Assembly (NCBI GenBank): GCA_037576195.1
Contig: CM075101.1
Location: 23,560,001 to 23,624,000, forward strand
Length of the DNA stretch: 64,000 nt
Direction: 5' to 3'
Origin: Phytoseiulus persimilis
Taxonomy: Eukaryota > Arthropoda > Arachnida > Mesostigmata > Phytoseiidae
The notes beneath the pieces were generated by a model. The model searched no databases and was not told the origin of the DNA. It worked only from the letters and a program-made list of their open reading frames with translations. Numbering within the stretch: position 1 is the stretch's first letter; every line of letters begins with the position of its first letter. Both the position numbers and the translations under genes were made by a program. Shown piece by piece: positions 37,501 to 50,200 of this stretch.

Positions 37501-40500
37501 GAAAGTCCATCCAGCTCCATCTCGCTGAAGCTCCTGTCTAACTTTACTCTTCAGCTACCCCAGCGGCCCCTCTTACCTCCAGAGCCCCGAATCCTCGCTG
37601 GCCGCTGCTGGCGACAAATTGCTTTTATTGGCTTCAAGTGGCTTCAAGCAAAGCGTGTGATCAATGCAGAAACGATTGTCATTATGGTCTAGCTACTCGA
37701 TGCAGGTCTCCTGCTGGGCTGGCTGAACGCGGCTTCAACTCCAGCTGAGTCCAGATGAGTGCAGTACGGTGCACTCCGAAAGGGACGATTCGAAACCAGT
37801 CGGGTGCATGTATTAAGAGTGAACGGCAATCGAGATGATCGCGATTCTTCAACGAAGACAAGTAGACTAAGAGAGCAGTCTGATTAAAAGAGAACAACAC
37901 GGAAGCCAACTAACCCGCTTCGTCGGCGCAGCTGTTCGCGACTCGCGAGCTCTCCTGAAACTCAATAGGGAGACCACTTGGGGAGAGCCGCTGTCACTTA
38001 AGAGGACTCAGCGCGTATTATTCGTGCTCCGAGAGCTCTGACCGCTTGATACTCAAACTTGATACTCGAGGTGCCGTTGCAACGTATACGTTCCCTCAAG
38101 AACAGGGAGCTTTTTTTCGAATGTCCGATCGGGCGCTTTGACCAAGCTTCTGCTATTGTTGACACTAATCAAGATTCATGACGCCTTATCTCAGATGGGA
38201 TCACAGACCCTTGACTTCAGCAGAGGAGCTCGCTCGGCTCGCCGCCCGTTCGCCAAATGAGTCCGCAAACGGCCGAGGTAGGAAACGAACATCGACAAAT
38301 TCGTTGGCTATTCGAAATGAAAGCCGCAACAGAAGCGTTGTACGATGAACGGCAAGCATCAACATCTTGCCACAACGATCATCATCCGAGTGATCATCAT
38401 CATCGATACCGCAGGGTCGCCCCTCGATGCCGCCGCCACGATTGTGCAGCGGAAAATCAAAGTCGCATCGATCAAAATAGCGCCACTTTTCCAAATATTC
38501 TGAAGGTAGACTTGCCTTTGCGTTACATTTTTTTTTGTTCGATCCATCTTCCACATTTCTCCCAAGAACCTTAAGCCGTATGGTGAGCAGCGACTAACGC
38601 GGGTCCCATATGAGCTGAGTGGGAATCCGTCCTGGTTGGAGCGAGCGTTCCCTGGGAGAAAGAAACATCCTCCCATCATGTCACGAACCCTCTGGCCGAG
38701 CACGCCGATTCTGGACGACGACGGGGAGCTTCCAAGAGAATCTTCATAACGATGACCGAAATGAAAAATGGATGCGACGACCGATGAGGGGATTCGAACG
38801 TTTTAAGGGCTCAGGAATTGAGACAGAATTCATACTTGGTAACTGGGCAAAAGCGTAACTATTTGTTCGGAGCGCGAGCGACACATAATTAGCCAAACTA
38901 CGTTCGGAAGACTGAGTGCGCAGCATATCGGACGTAGTTTGTCCTTTTAATAACAGTGTGTGAGTGTGTTTTCTTCATAACGCCATTAATAATTTGAAAA
39001 CATTCGTTTGGTTGCGCTGCTCTTCGCCTTTGTAATGGCTCGGAAGAAAGCAAGTAGCAATTATTGTTAGCCGTGCCGCCCTGCGGAAAATGTCCACCGT
39101 ACTACTGTTCAAATATGATGTCTCACTCCGAGCGAAAAGATCCTGCTACCGTTCCTGAAGTTCCTGAAGAAGGACCATATATGGAACATGGACGGCTGTG
39201 CTCAGAGTAACGGAACATCGTTTCCACGTACATATCTCCAGGACCTTCCTCAAGCCCTTGGAGCAGTGCGAGTCGGGCTCTGACAGCAAGAACCGGAAAC
39301 TCCGTTTTGAGCGCAAAATCCGATGAGTGCAGATGGGAAACCATCATCAGAGAGTAGTTCAGGGAGAAATATTGCTGTATGAGCCCGGGATGCGGGAAAC
39401 AGGGATCACAAGACGAGCGAGAGTCTGAAATCGAGTTTTGTGAAGTTAAGGATCGCTTCTTCCAGCAGATCCACGAGGGGAAGCGGCTGTCAACGTCAGA
39501 CTTCATCTGTCGGCAGCAGAGAGACGGCGGACGAAAGAGGGACTAGTTGATAAACTTCAACGCATCATGGAATTCTCGATGACGGATAAAAATTCTTCTT
39601 CTCCCATTTTATATAGCGCTGGACGGCGCCCGACGGTACCGGCGGTGTCTTCATAAATTTATACATGAGAAGAGGCGAACGAGGAGGAAAAAAAGGACAA
39701 CCACCGCCGGGTCGGTCTGTGTGTCAACGTCAGTCTGATGGTGTCCGTTAGTTCTCCACCGCGTCTCGGGAGCGGGAACTCATGAGCGGACGAGATAGCC
39801 CCCGCATTATACACCGACGAAGCCATCGCCAGCAACTATCACTTAGTATTTGGTCACATCGTTCATGCGCTCAGGCCGCCACCCTCGGACGTCTCGCGCC
39901 ATCGATGAGCCAGCGAAACGCCTCGAGAGAAACAGACACACAGGCCGACCATCGAAGTATGTACAGTCGGATCGGTGGACTGACTGATGGACACAGCCGA
40001 CCAGAGAGACACAGCCGAAGATATTCCATTGATCGATGACGAGAAGCGGAAAAATTTACAAAATGCTCTCATTACGGCGACGAGTCGCGCTGCCGGAGCA
40101 GCCCGTCTCCAAGGCGTGGATGTTGTTTTCGATGGCATGTATTATAAATTGGATGGGACGGATACTCCTGCCTATAGGGCATGCAGCAGGGATTCTGAGC
40201 GCTCTTGAGAAAACAGTGAAGAGAGTCGAGAGCCTCTGGCCTTCGGTCATGGGTTCCGCTCCGCAACGAGTTGAAATCCACGCCCTTCGAGCCCTTCTCC
40301 GGCGAATCCGAGAACCACGCACAGGGGCGACATCCAGAATTCGCAAGGATGAGAGGGGAAGGAAGGACCTGAAGATGGAAACGATGATGATGTGATTTGA
40401 GCAAGCATCGGGACATTAACACACCGCATCGATCAATTATGTCGTCAGACTGAACGTCTCCGCATCATCGTGCCGCCGTTTTCGGAAATTCAGCTAATGA

Positions 40501-43238
40501 AGACAAATCGGATCACGAACGCTGTCAGTGCGTGTTGCGCGATCCTTTGCAGAGAAACTGATTCGGAGGATCACTGGGAGCTTCCGAATTGAATCAAGGC
40601 GCTGGTCACCCAAGAAAGGTGGGATCACGCTCAGGAGAATCGTTCATACCATATTGCCCGTTCGTTCTGGCAAGATGAAAACATCCACGCTCCCTCGGAG
40701 TTTCTTGCCCTGTGTGATCATCTCAGACCTTCTATGAAGTCATGCTCCGACGACGGTGAGATACTCTCGTTGAACTCGTTCACCTTGCAAGTACCATGAA
40801 GGATCCTTGCACCTATCGCTGGCGTCTTCCGAACCCATTCCCAGCTGACTACAAGACGCGGCATCGATTTATCCAGTCAATCCATGAAGAAATTTCGTCC
40901 ACGGAGTCTACTTTGCCTCTGTGCTCTCGAGTCTCGGTCGGGTTGCCCGAGGTTCTTCGTCCCACGAGTTGAAATCCAGAGTTTTGAATCTTCGCGGTGC
41001 TCAAAGCTTCTTTTCCGCCTGCAGTACCACTGCGGCTGTCCGAGACATCGAAGTACGACGGAGCTGTTTCATCCGAAGACTCTACCACGCATTGTCGTTC
41101 CGGGGAAATATGGCGCTACAAGCAGGCGCAGCTGAGTTTTAAAGTTGAAATCTCGGCATTTCGCTCTTTCGTTATCCCGCAGCTCCACGGCGAGCCGGGC
41201 CATGTCCCCGACTGCACTGTCTCTATCATGTTCATAGGAGAGATGCGTTTCCAAGTTTCATTTTCGCGATCGATCTGTATCGATTCACACACGGCTAAGC
41301 TCCATGTGAAATGAATCCGGGAACGACCGTGACCCGAACCCTGGATTCCGCATGGCAGAGCAGACGCTCTGCATCGGACTATCCACATCGACTGCCGCCC
41401 CTCCTGATATGAGCCAGCCAGATCCTGCAATTCATGAGTTTTGAGAGACTTGAGGCCGAAAATTGATTCAAATCGCTCCTCGACTCCTACCCAAACGAGT
41501 ATCCGTTTTCGAACGGTTTTCAAGTAGTAGGCGAGCGATTGGGGAATGATAAATACACATTTGATTCCCATCCACGCCGAACCGCTCACCTCGAGAGGGC
41601 ACGTGTCGTTTTTGATCTCTTTCGAAACGAATGCCGCCATTCGCTTCGAATTCTTTCGGATGTATGCGAAATCGCTGCTCATCCGTCCATATTTCTGCCC
41701 GTCTAACTTTTCGAGGAGGCAGTCTCTTGAAATAACACGAAGGACGACGACATGGGTCGGCGGCTCCCTTGCTCGAAGGCACTCCAGCCGCCGGTCGGCT
41801 CGTTCGGGATTAGCTCAATTTTTGGCAAAAATGTTCTCTGCTACAAAGTGTTGTTCGGTTCTCTTTCTCCTACTTTGCCAGTGAGGACATAATAGATAGT
41901 TTGCTGTAGGAACATCTCAAACATCCCCAAGCCCCAACGAAAATTACAGCCTGCCTCGGGTTCCCCCCGCCAGAGCTCTCCTCGCGGCGCTGTCTCCACC
42001 GACGGTCTCTGGGTTTCCTCCTGCACAATCCTCCCCTTGCGAGTTCCGTCAAAGGGAACTTTGATGGTCGAGAACTCTGGACGAGAGGAGAGACGCGACG
42101 AAGCCGACGACCAATGGAGAAAGTGGAGCCCGTAGCTTCGCGGGTCGAACAGCCACTTCTCGCCGAAGATTTTTTCGTCTACTGTTTTCGGGCGAGGGAC
42201 TGGAACAGAAATGTGCGGGGGAATCCACAGCAGCAGCTGGTTGGCAGGGACTCTGGCTGGGAAAAAAACGAGATCTGATTCTCAGATTTCCGGAAAATCC
42301 GACGTTTCCATCGAATCATATCCCGCTCGGCACCCGCTCCGCAGATAGAGGAGCTTTCCTCAGTGGAAAGGCCGGTGCGTCCTCGACTCCCACTTCGATT
42401 ATTGCTTCCAATCGATCTGAACTCGAAGAACCTTCACCGGATTCGGAACAGAAGCGCGTCCCTCGGTCACATCGAGCGAGCGAGCGAGCCGGAGGACCAT
42501 CTCTCCTCTGGTGACGACATCTCTCAGTCGGCGCGGGCGGCAAATTACAGGCTTCGAGAAGAAAGAGAAAAGAATACTTCTCTAGGCTCTGTCGGCCGGG
42601 TCGCAGGTAATTTCATCGAAATCAAATCGAGACACTCGCCATCGTCTTCTGAGCCTTCTCCTCCTCCTCCCCCTCTTTCTGATGCTTCTCCGCCATCGGT
42701 ACGGTCGTCGCCGTAGTCTTGGCCGTTCTCGTATGCGTCGCCATACAAGTAGTCGTAAGGTCATAAGGCATGGACGACTCGTCCGGCTCTCCGAGTCCAG
42801 ACTACGAGACGTCGCGACGCCTGAAGGAGATGGCAGAAGTTTCGTCGTCGTCGTTTTTCGCTCCAAAAGATTTTCACCGACCGATGCGACAACACCGATC
42901 ACAGGCCGCCAGGTGCCGATATGGAAATCGAACAAATTATCTCTTTCGATGTGCGCACGATCGTATGCACACGCACGGACTAGCGTGGAAACACCTACTA
43001 AGCGTCACACACACACACACACACCCGATCGCATCCGGAGACATGCGTCAAGAAAAAAGCGGCTCATCTCCGGGGGTCAAAGGAGCTGTCGTCGCGGAGG
43101 GGCGATTTCAAGTTGAGGCGAGACTTCTAGAAAGTCCATCGTGCAGGCTGCGGCGGATTCCCTGATATTATTCGCGGGCTCCCCCGTTGCCGAAACCCCT
43201 CCGTGGGCAATTGAAGTCATCCGAAAATCGGTGGCATT
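31560..43238. other. Gene-poor stretch, no gene recognised
   Basis: Contains short chance frames, a C-rich/purine-rich stretch (about 33540-33700), ATC triplets (38378-38405), a CTC run (42655-42675) and the CA repeat before the MITE. The frame at 41116-41682 (minus, 188 codons) has no recognisable motif. A frame starting at 39987 (plus; IPLIDDEKRKNLQNAL) looks mildly protein-like but has no start context or splice sites to support it. Confidence 0.55.
43006..43024. repeat. (CA)n microsatellite
   Basis: CA repeat of 19 bases, about 220 bases before the hAT MITE. Confidence 0.93.
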
Positions 43239-43246
43239 GCCTATCA
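43239..43246. repeat. Left target-site duplication of the hAT MITE
   Basis: GCCTATCA lies directly left of the terminal repeat and corresponds to GCCTATGA on the right. Eight bases is the hAT standard. Confidence 0.82.
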
Positions 43247-43696
43247 TAGGGGTGGGCAAAGTGCGGTCCGCGAGTGGACCACTGGGCTTGAGCAGGGCTT
43301 TGCGCGACTCAAGCGCGCAGAATCGCCAAATCGCTTCCCATGGAAGCAGAGATTCGAAATTTCCCACGATCTCCCCACCCTGGGAGGGTCTGTTCACCTT
43401 GGTGGACAAGTCAGTCGAGTGTTCGCTCTTCGTTAGTCTTATTGAGGTGTTGTGTTGTTCCTTGAGCTCTGATTTCTCATTTACCCAAGGAAACAATTCC
43501 TGAGTTTGAAACCTCATCTTTGTCGGATGTCGCTCTTTGGAGACATTTCATAAGGCCCACGAATACTTTGAGCTCGCTGAGACACGTTTTCTGCAGCGGC
43601 CCGTGAGTTTGCACGGCCGCGACAGTGCTCTGCACTGCGGCCAACTGCGGCCAACGATTTCGCGGCCCGCAGGCCGCACCAAGTTGCCCGCCCCTG
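43247..43696. mobile_element. hAT-type MITE (non-autonomous DNA transposon), 450 bp
   Basis: The left end reads TAGGGGTGGGCAAAGTGCGG. The right end, reverse-complemented, reads CAGGGGCGGGCAACTTGGTG and then GCGGCC, so the two ends form imperfect terminal inverted repeats of the CAGGGGTGGGCAA type known from hAT/Charlie families. Direct 8-bp flanks match at 7 of 8 positions. The right subterminal region is dense in GCGGCC/CGGCC motifs, as expected for transposase-binding subterminal repeats. The interior has no full transposase; a minus-strand frame of about 90 codons (43247-43517) shows no hAT motif I can identify. Confidence 0.87.
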
Positions 43697-43704
43697 GCCT
43701 ATGA
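43697..43704. repeat. Right target-site duplication of the hAT MITE
   Basis: GCCTATGA lies directly right of the element and differs from the left copy at one base, suggesting an insertion that is not very recent. Confidence 0.82.
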
Positions 43705-46700
43705 AATCAACGCCTGAGCGGAAGCGTGACTCGCCACGTCGTCACCTCAGAGTCAATCGCTAGAAGCGTCCGCCAAACCCCGCAAAGGGCTTGAGGGAGC
43801 AGCAAGAACGCTATGACGTGTCAAAGAAAGGAAACCCTTCCTACGTCACGTCGGGCATTCCTGAGTATTTCCTGTTTGAAGTCAAAACCCCAGCCTTGGG
43901 GAGGTTCCGGAAGCAGTGGAACGCCACGGGAAGCGGGCAGCGTTAACTTGATTGTAAGCTCCAAAGTTCGAGGAGGGGATACTTCAGGTGGACTTCAGAA
44001 GTATCAATCGTCAATTGTTTCTCCTGACGTCATCCGGACTTCAGGTGGGTCATTCCAATGGTCGAAATGACGCACCGAAGGAGGATATTAATCCAGCTCT
44101 CTTTTTCCTTGAGCGAGACAGCGGCGGCGATACGGAAGATTGATGGATCCCGATGTTGATGCTTAAACGCAATCGTACGGCCAGTGGACCCTTGAAGTTG
44201 CACCACGAACAGAGCTGCAGCTCTAGTGACCACCTCGTGGAAGCAGAACGAACACTTCGGTGGACAAGAGCAAGGGCGGTACACTCCACGTTCTAGTGAT
44301 GAACGACGTTCGATTCCGAAAGGAGAATTCCGCGCTGTGAGCGTTCGCCCACCGCTGATTTTGCGATGACTAGCGTGCCCGCCACCTTCGTTCATTTGTT
44401 TCGCGATTGGCGGTTGCGCCTGCCGGCGTTAATACGCAAAGCTCATCAGAGCCCGCCTTCTGGAACTGAGGCACGATTTTTGTTCAATATAGATCCGCTC
44501 CAATATAGTTCAACTTGTTGCCGTGGTGAAAGCTTCGTGAAATACCATCCTGTTGGCTCAGAGCTTGGATGCTGTACGGAGCATTGGATGCGCCTGGACT
44601 AGACTCCGAGCTCCAGGATTGAAGAAGTTGTTACCGGATCAACTCTCCGCTCTCGCCCAGCGGCCACGTTGACTTTCCCGACGGAACCGTTTGCTCTGAT
44701 GGTCGCGTTCACGGCTCCCACATCATGAAGAAAGAGAAAGAGCTCAGACATTGGAGCGTCAAAATAAAACGGAGGAAGATGGAAAACCCGGCAGTGTTCC
44801 ATGCTCTTGCTAAGTATAGATCGGGGTGGGAGCCAAAACGAAGAACTACAACACACGATGCGCTATATCTTCCGAAGTCAGGTACTCAACTTCAAGGCCA
44901 GAACTCTAGTGCGATGGCAAATGGAAGAAACCATGATGCTGGGCACGTAGTGTAATTAGATGCTCTATTTCAATTTTCATTCTCGGGTGACAGTCCTGCC
45001 CCGGCGATAACTGAGAGAAACGTGCACTCCACGAAGACAATGTTCTTTTTTACACAGAATTAAGCGGTCAAGCTGCCGTTGAACCTTATTCGCTTGAACC
45101 ATCTTTGTCAGTCTCTCGTCTCTCAGCGTTTTCGGCTATACTCGCTTCAATTCATGAACCATGAGAAAACGCTTCCATGGGTTCTTCAGCAACCTTCATA
45201 GCATCCATCATGTCGTGTTTGACTGTCATTTCATTGTATCTGTTAATCTATTTCGGGACGTTTAATTTTCACTGCACGGGTTGTCGAATCGAGAAGACTG
45301 CTGTCATTCGATCTGGTCCCCAAAGAGACTTCGAAAATTGGACAAATCCGATATCGATGCGCAGGGTTGCGGGCCATATCTAGGGGATCATCTTGTAAAG
45401 ACCTATTCTCTTCGGCCCAACGTGGTGTCCGAACAACGAGGTCGGGCGGGGGACGGATCTCCAGCTACCATTCATGCGAGGCAGGCTCATCGTTGCCCGG
45501 CATCGACACCGGTTTCGTTCCGGTTCGATAATCGGAATGACGCTGACGAAGAGAAGTATCGATCACTCCGGTCCGCAAAACTAATTTTTTCCTCCTCAAG
45601 TGATTCAAGTCGATTGCTTCGTGCTCCAGCCTGGTTCGGAGCACGGGCTATTTCCAAGCTTTTGGTGCTTAGGTTTTCGGTACGGCGTTTCCCCGACCGA
45701 CCAAAAGCGGTGGGAATCATGAAGAGTTGACTGTCTACTCTCATCCGAATCCTTCTTGGAATTCAAATTCCCTCTCGAATGTTGGAGCCTATTCGGCCTA
45801 AGAAATCTACTCCGGCGGTTGCCCAGAGAGACCCTATGAGACATCCTATGAGCAAGAGCGTTAGCGGACGCTAGAGCAGCAGCGGCGGGGAAAGGCACAC
45901 GGCATTGACTCCCAAACCTGACAACGGTTCACAACTGGTGTGCGCGACATGTTGTGGGAGTCGTTCATCTGCGCATTTTCTGGCCTCAATGTCCGTTCCG
46001 TGCCTCAAAGGTTTCAACATTGTTCAGATTGGGCAACAGCTCGTCTTGATCCAAGCCTCTGGATGGGCACAATTCGAAACCGAAGGCATCTTGCTCTAGG
46101 GATTCGCTCCCGCGGAGGAATGCCGCTCGTTCGCTCCACGACATGAGGATGCATGCCGTATCATCCTCTTCAATCAGCTGCATGCATGGGAGAGTACATC
46201 ATCAGGAAATCGGAGAAGGAAATACATCAGGCCTTGAATATTGAAGGCCCAATGGGTGATCCTTCCGCGATTGCCCTAGCCGACGACACAGCCGAGTGGT
46301 CAGCTGATCCACTTCACTAGTGCGGAATCACGGCGCGAGAACAAATTCCGGGCTGCCTCTTTCGCTGCACTTCGAGATGATTTCCAGGATACCCATTCTC
46401 TTCGAGCGTGAGCGTGAGAAGACTTATGGATCAATATCGGATCCACCTCCTCTACATGGCTCGAGCAGAGCCAGAACGCTTACTGAAAAGATCCTCCTCG
46501 CACCTGGGGCGTGCACCACTGCTCGAGCATCTTGGAGCACCACTGTGCCAGCTCAGTTTTGACTAGGTGCTACCGCTATACGGAACATGAACTCAACGGT
46601 AGACACTCTCTCGATCTCATTGAGGTATATTCTTGGATACAGCACTCGAGCGCCATAGGAGAACTTCCGAAATCCGAAGAGTACGAGGAGCGCGGTTGCT

Positions 46701-46764
46701 ACGAATCCTCTCTAGTTTGTGATCGATCTTCATCGAGTCACAGGGATGAGTCCCACGAGCCGCT
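43705..46764. other. Unresolved region with weak coding signals on both strands
   Basis: Short protein-like frames occur on the plus strand (44725-44900; 46189-46316) and the minus strand (45487-45898; 45986-46160; about 46300-46480), in conflicting frames. An ACTTCAGGTGG direct repeat is at about 43983-44048. I cannot build a consistent gene from these. Confidence 0.4.
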
Positions 46765-46917
46765 TCATAAGTGTTTGGAACGGCGGAACGCAACTTCCAG
46801 GGAGAGAGCCTGATTCTCGAAGAGCTTCGAGAGAGAGCTAAGCTCCTGATCCTCCTGAATGAGCTGCTCTAAGGTTTCAAGACTCAAATTTTCCAACTGT
46901 TCAGAATATAGCTCATA
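46765..46917 (-). CDS. Candidate terminal exon, helical, unrecognised
   Basis: A minus-strand frame of 50 codons plus a stop follows a CTCACTAG acceptor. It contains LENLSLETLEQLIQEDQEL, which has amphipathic helix character and faintly recalls the helical hairpin of Vps37/Mod(r) proteins. Other protein-like minus-strand frames lie further along, at about 46300-46480 and 45986-46160, in different frames, so this could be part of a short-exon gene divergent from ANKRD50 or a decayed one. Length alone is not significant. Confidence 0.22.
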   Translation of the reverse strand, partial: YELYSEQLENLSLETLEQLIQEDQELSSLSKLFENQALSLEVAFRRSKHL

Positions 46918-47285
46918 CTAGTGAGGACTTCCCGGTCATGCAGGACGCAGCGCGCATCGTAATCGTTATGAGTCATGAACTCTTCTGGATTCTCATGCAG
47001 TCGTGGGTGTTGGTTTCGGCCCATCGTCGTGACCAAAAGCAAAGTGAATGTGACACGAATAGGAAGGGCGTTCCGTTCCAGTCCGCCCTCTAGTCCAGGA
47101 ATGCGTTCATCAGGGGAACAAAATGGCGCCAGCCGGAGTTGCGCTACTGTAAATTGAAATGCGAGCCACTGTGAGAGCACTCATGAGTGGAACACAAGTA
47201 CAGCTACCGAACCCCGTGTTTTAGGGTCTGTTTGTGACACCCGTGAGGCGCTTGTCGGAGCAATATGTTGCTTTCGTGACTTGCC
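46918..47285. promoter_or_regulatory. Region upstream of the ANKRD50 start
   Basis: These 368 bases lie between the candidate minus-strand exon and the ANKRD50 ATG, so the 5' UTR and promoter, or an upstream non-coding exon acceptor, must be here or further left. No TATA box is seen. An in-frame TGA at 47277-47279 rules out a longer N-terminus without splicing. Confidence 0.4.
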
Positions 47286-50200
47286 ATGGATGCAAACGCA
47301 AAAGACTTGTCTTACGAGGAGGCGCCGAATAGATCCATTCTAGCCAGAGAATGGATCTTCCAAAAAATACTCCACTGCGTCGAGGGTGGGAAAGCGAAGG
47401 CCGCCGGTGTATTGATCGTGGGGAGTCCCGGCAGCGGCAAGACAACAACCCTCGGAGAGATTGCCCACCCCTCAGATTCGGAATCCAGACAGGCGGAGCT
47501 GAACCGGCGGCTGGTTATGAGATATCACTGTGATGCCCAAGAATTAAGATCTCTGAGTGTTGTCAACTTCATTCTCGAGCTCGTGAGACAACTGTCCGAT
47601 TGCCCTCTGCTGCCCGGATATCGAGCCCGGATCGACAACGCTGAGGTGTCGACTCTGCTGCAGCCGTCAGAAATCGAACGGTTTCCGGACGATGCTTTCA
47701 AGAAAGCCATTCTTTTCCCCCTGGTGGAAATGGAACCTCCAGAAATAAACTGTGTTCTTCTCGTGGACGGCATGGATGAGAGAGGACCCGACGTTGAAGT
47801 AAGCCCGTACTCGCTCCCGATTTCCCCCCCAATCCAGCCGAATAATTTGAATAAGTGGGCAGTTTCACGCGGGCCGTTACGTTCCATGGTGGTTAATGCG
47901 CGACCCATCGAGTGCTTCAAGTGTTCTCTCACCGACGTAGCTATAGGTCCCCGACGGAGGATTATGTCGTGCTGTAGACGGCGCTGGCTGGACTTTGAAA
48001 AAATCAGTTTCCTTCTTGCTTCGGGTTGGAGATTTTTTCAAGGCAGTAGGAGAAAAACGTCAGCGAGACGAACGGAAGAGAATGAGGCCACCTTATCAGT
48101 TCTAGCCAGCGCAAGATGTAATGAGATCAAAATTCTTTGAACCGAACGAACGGTCCCGATTCGTTCAAATGGATCATGACGGTTTTGTCAACCTTCAGCA
48201 ACTTCTTCCTGGTTGTCATCTTTGACAAAGCCGCCTTATGACAAATTGACTCGTCTGGCATGACTCATCTCGAGCCCGTGTGTATTTTTCTCCGTTTCGC
48301 TGGCGAGGAAAAGGCAGAATTCGAGACTAATTGGATCATTTTCTGTTTCAAACAGCGGGTCGCGCACTCTACGCACACTGCCCGATCGACCTCGACGGTC
48401 GAGAATCCTCTCTGGAGTGAAACTGTGCCACAACTCTTAATCGCACATTATCATTTGTTCCCACCTTGGCTGATTCTAGTCTGTACCGCACGCCGCCAAA
48501 GTCGTGCATTCGGCAAACTTTTCACCGGTTTCAGGAAGGTGAGCATGTACTCTCAGCTGTATATTCTGTCCGCAAGCGATGCTAACGAGTCCAATACATA
48601 TTTGCATGAGTTGGGTGTGGTTGCATAACCAGATGATCCGTTGCAGATTGCCCTGGATGATTTGAGGAAATCAAATGTGGTCCGTGATATGCAACAATAC
48701 ATCCTCAACAGACTCGATGCCGACGCTGGTCTCAGGAAGCACTTGAGTCGCGAGAACGCCGAAATGTTGAACCTACTGCATATCAAAAGCAATGGTTAGT
48801 CATCTGTGGATCGCCCGACCATTCTCGTCGCTGCTCCGATCCCCGAAATCTCCTCTCGAGTTCTTGTTGAACCTCTGGGACCCGTGATCCGCATCGCTTC
48901 CATTTACAGGCTGTCTCCTCTACCTTGAACACGTGCTCGACGGAGTTGTGGACAACAGCATAATCTTACGCGAGATCAGGGACATACCCGGTACCTTGAA
49001 TGGCCTGTATTTGTGGTACTGTCAGCGACTCTTCGGTTCGAAACTTGAATTCGACATCGAAGTTCGACCCTTACTGTGTCTTCTGTTGACGGCAACGAGA
49101 CCTGTTCCTTTTGAGGTGCGGAAGTCACGCCAGCAATGAATGACGGGTGGCAGAATCGGTGCCGCGGCTCGTTAGTAGGCCGTATTCATGGCCGAAAGTT
49201 ATTCGTAACGTTCTTTCCTCCCACAGGAAGTTTATCAATGCATGTGGGCGTGGGATTCGGAGATCTCTCGCGAGGGTTTGCTCAAAAACATAAAGCGACT
49301 CTCCCAAATCGTTGTGTGTGTGCAGAGGCGTCTGAAGATATTCCATCAGAGCTTCTCGGAGTGGCTGTGCGATGTGAAACATTGTACGCAGCGTTTTCTC
49401 TGTAAACCTCAAGTCGGCCATGCCATATGGTCTCTGCGGTAAGAATCCGGTTCTGATCACTCTCGACTCCCTGTTCTATCTCATGAAAATACCCCTCCTC
49501 GACGGAAAGCGGTAGCTCTTGAACGCAACTGTTTCCAGATACTCAAGGAAGAGTCCTGAGCTCACTACCGAAGAAGCCGATGACCTGTGGTTCCACCTCA
49601 GTCGGACAGGCATCGCGCAACACTACCGTGTCATGTGGTTCAGTCAATGCACGGGAGAACCTTTGAAAGAAAGCATCATGTACACGTCGGTGACATCGAT
49701 AAACGATAATTTGAACAACAGCATGGTCTTAGAAGACCGAGTGTTCCGAGCTTTGTTGGAAGCTAGCTCGGCGCCGAACATGAAACGGTGAGTCATCGAC
49801 TAGACAGTGCGTCGACTGGGATATTCTGATTAGAACTAACACTATAACCAGAGAGCAGTCTCCCGAGGGGAATTCGCGATCCTTAAGCCGCTTGGAGGGC
49901 TTGATAATAAGTTTCCGTCAGTTTGTCTGTTTCGAATTGAGTGCTCGCATTCCGTTTAGTACCAAGAAAGTAGAATAGGTTTCCCATTCCTGGCTTCACG
50001 TAGTGCCAGAGCATGACTCCTAACAAAACTAGAAATTCATACCTTTGGTTCCAAAGGTTCCGGACTTGTGTGAACGTGGACGATCTCGACGACGATCTGA
50101 CATCAGTTAGTGAACTGGCCACCTCAATGCTTGAAGAGAATCAGCTCACGATCGATCCCGAAGTCGTTGACGAGGTCGATCCCACGAGCGAGAGGACCTT

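Noticed and set aside
38785-38800. tRNA B-box-like sequence (GGGATTCGAAC)
   Set aside because: No A box or cloverleaf could be found around it on the matching strand.
41116-41682. 188-codon minus-strand frame
   Set aside because: Slightly protein-like at its start, but no recognisable motif and no neighbouring exon joins it.
46184-46316. Plus-strand frame containing LADDTA, reminiscent of a reverse transcriptase motif
   Set aside because: The frame is short, the (Y/F)xDD motif is not proper, and no other reverse transcriptase block is nearby.
49883-50122. Minus-strand frame inside ANKRD50
   Set aside because: Antisense to an ANKRD50 intron and exon; no independent support.
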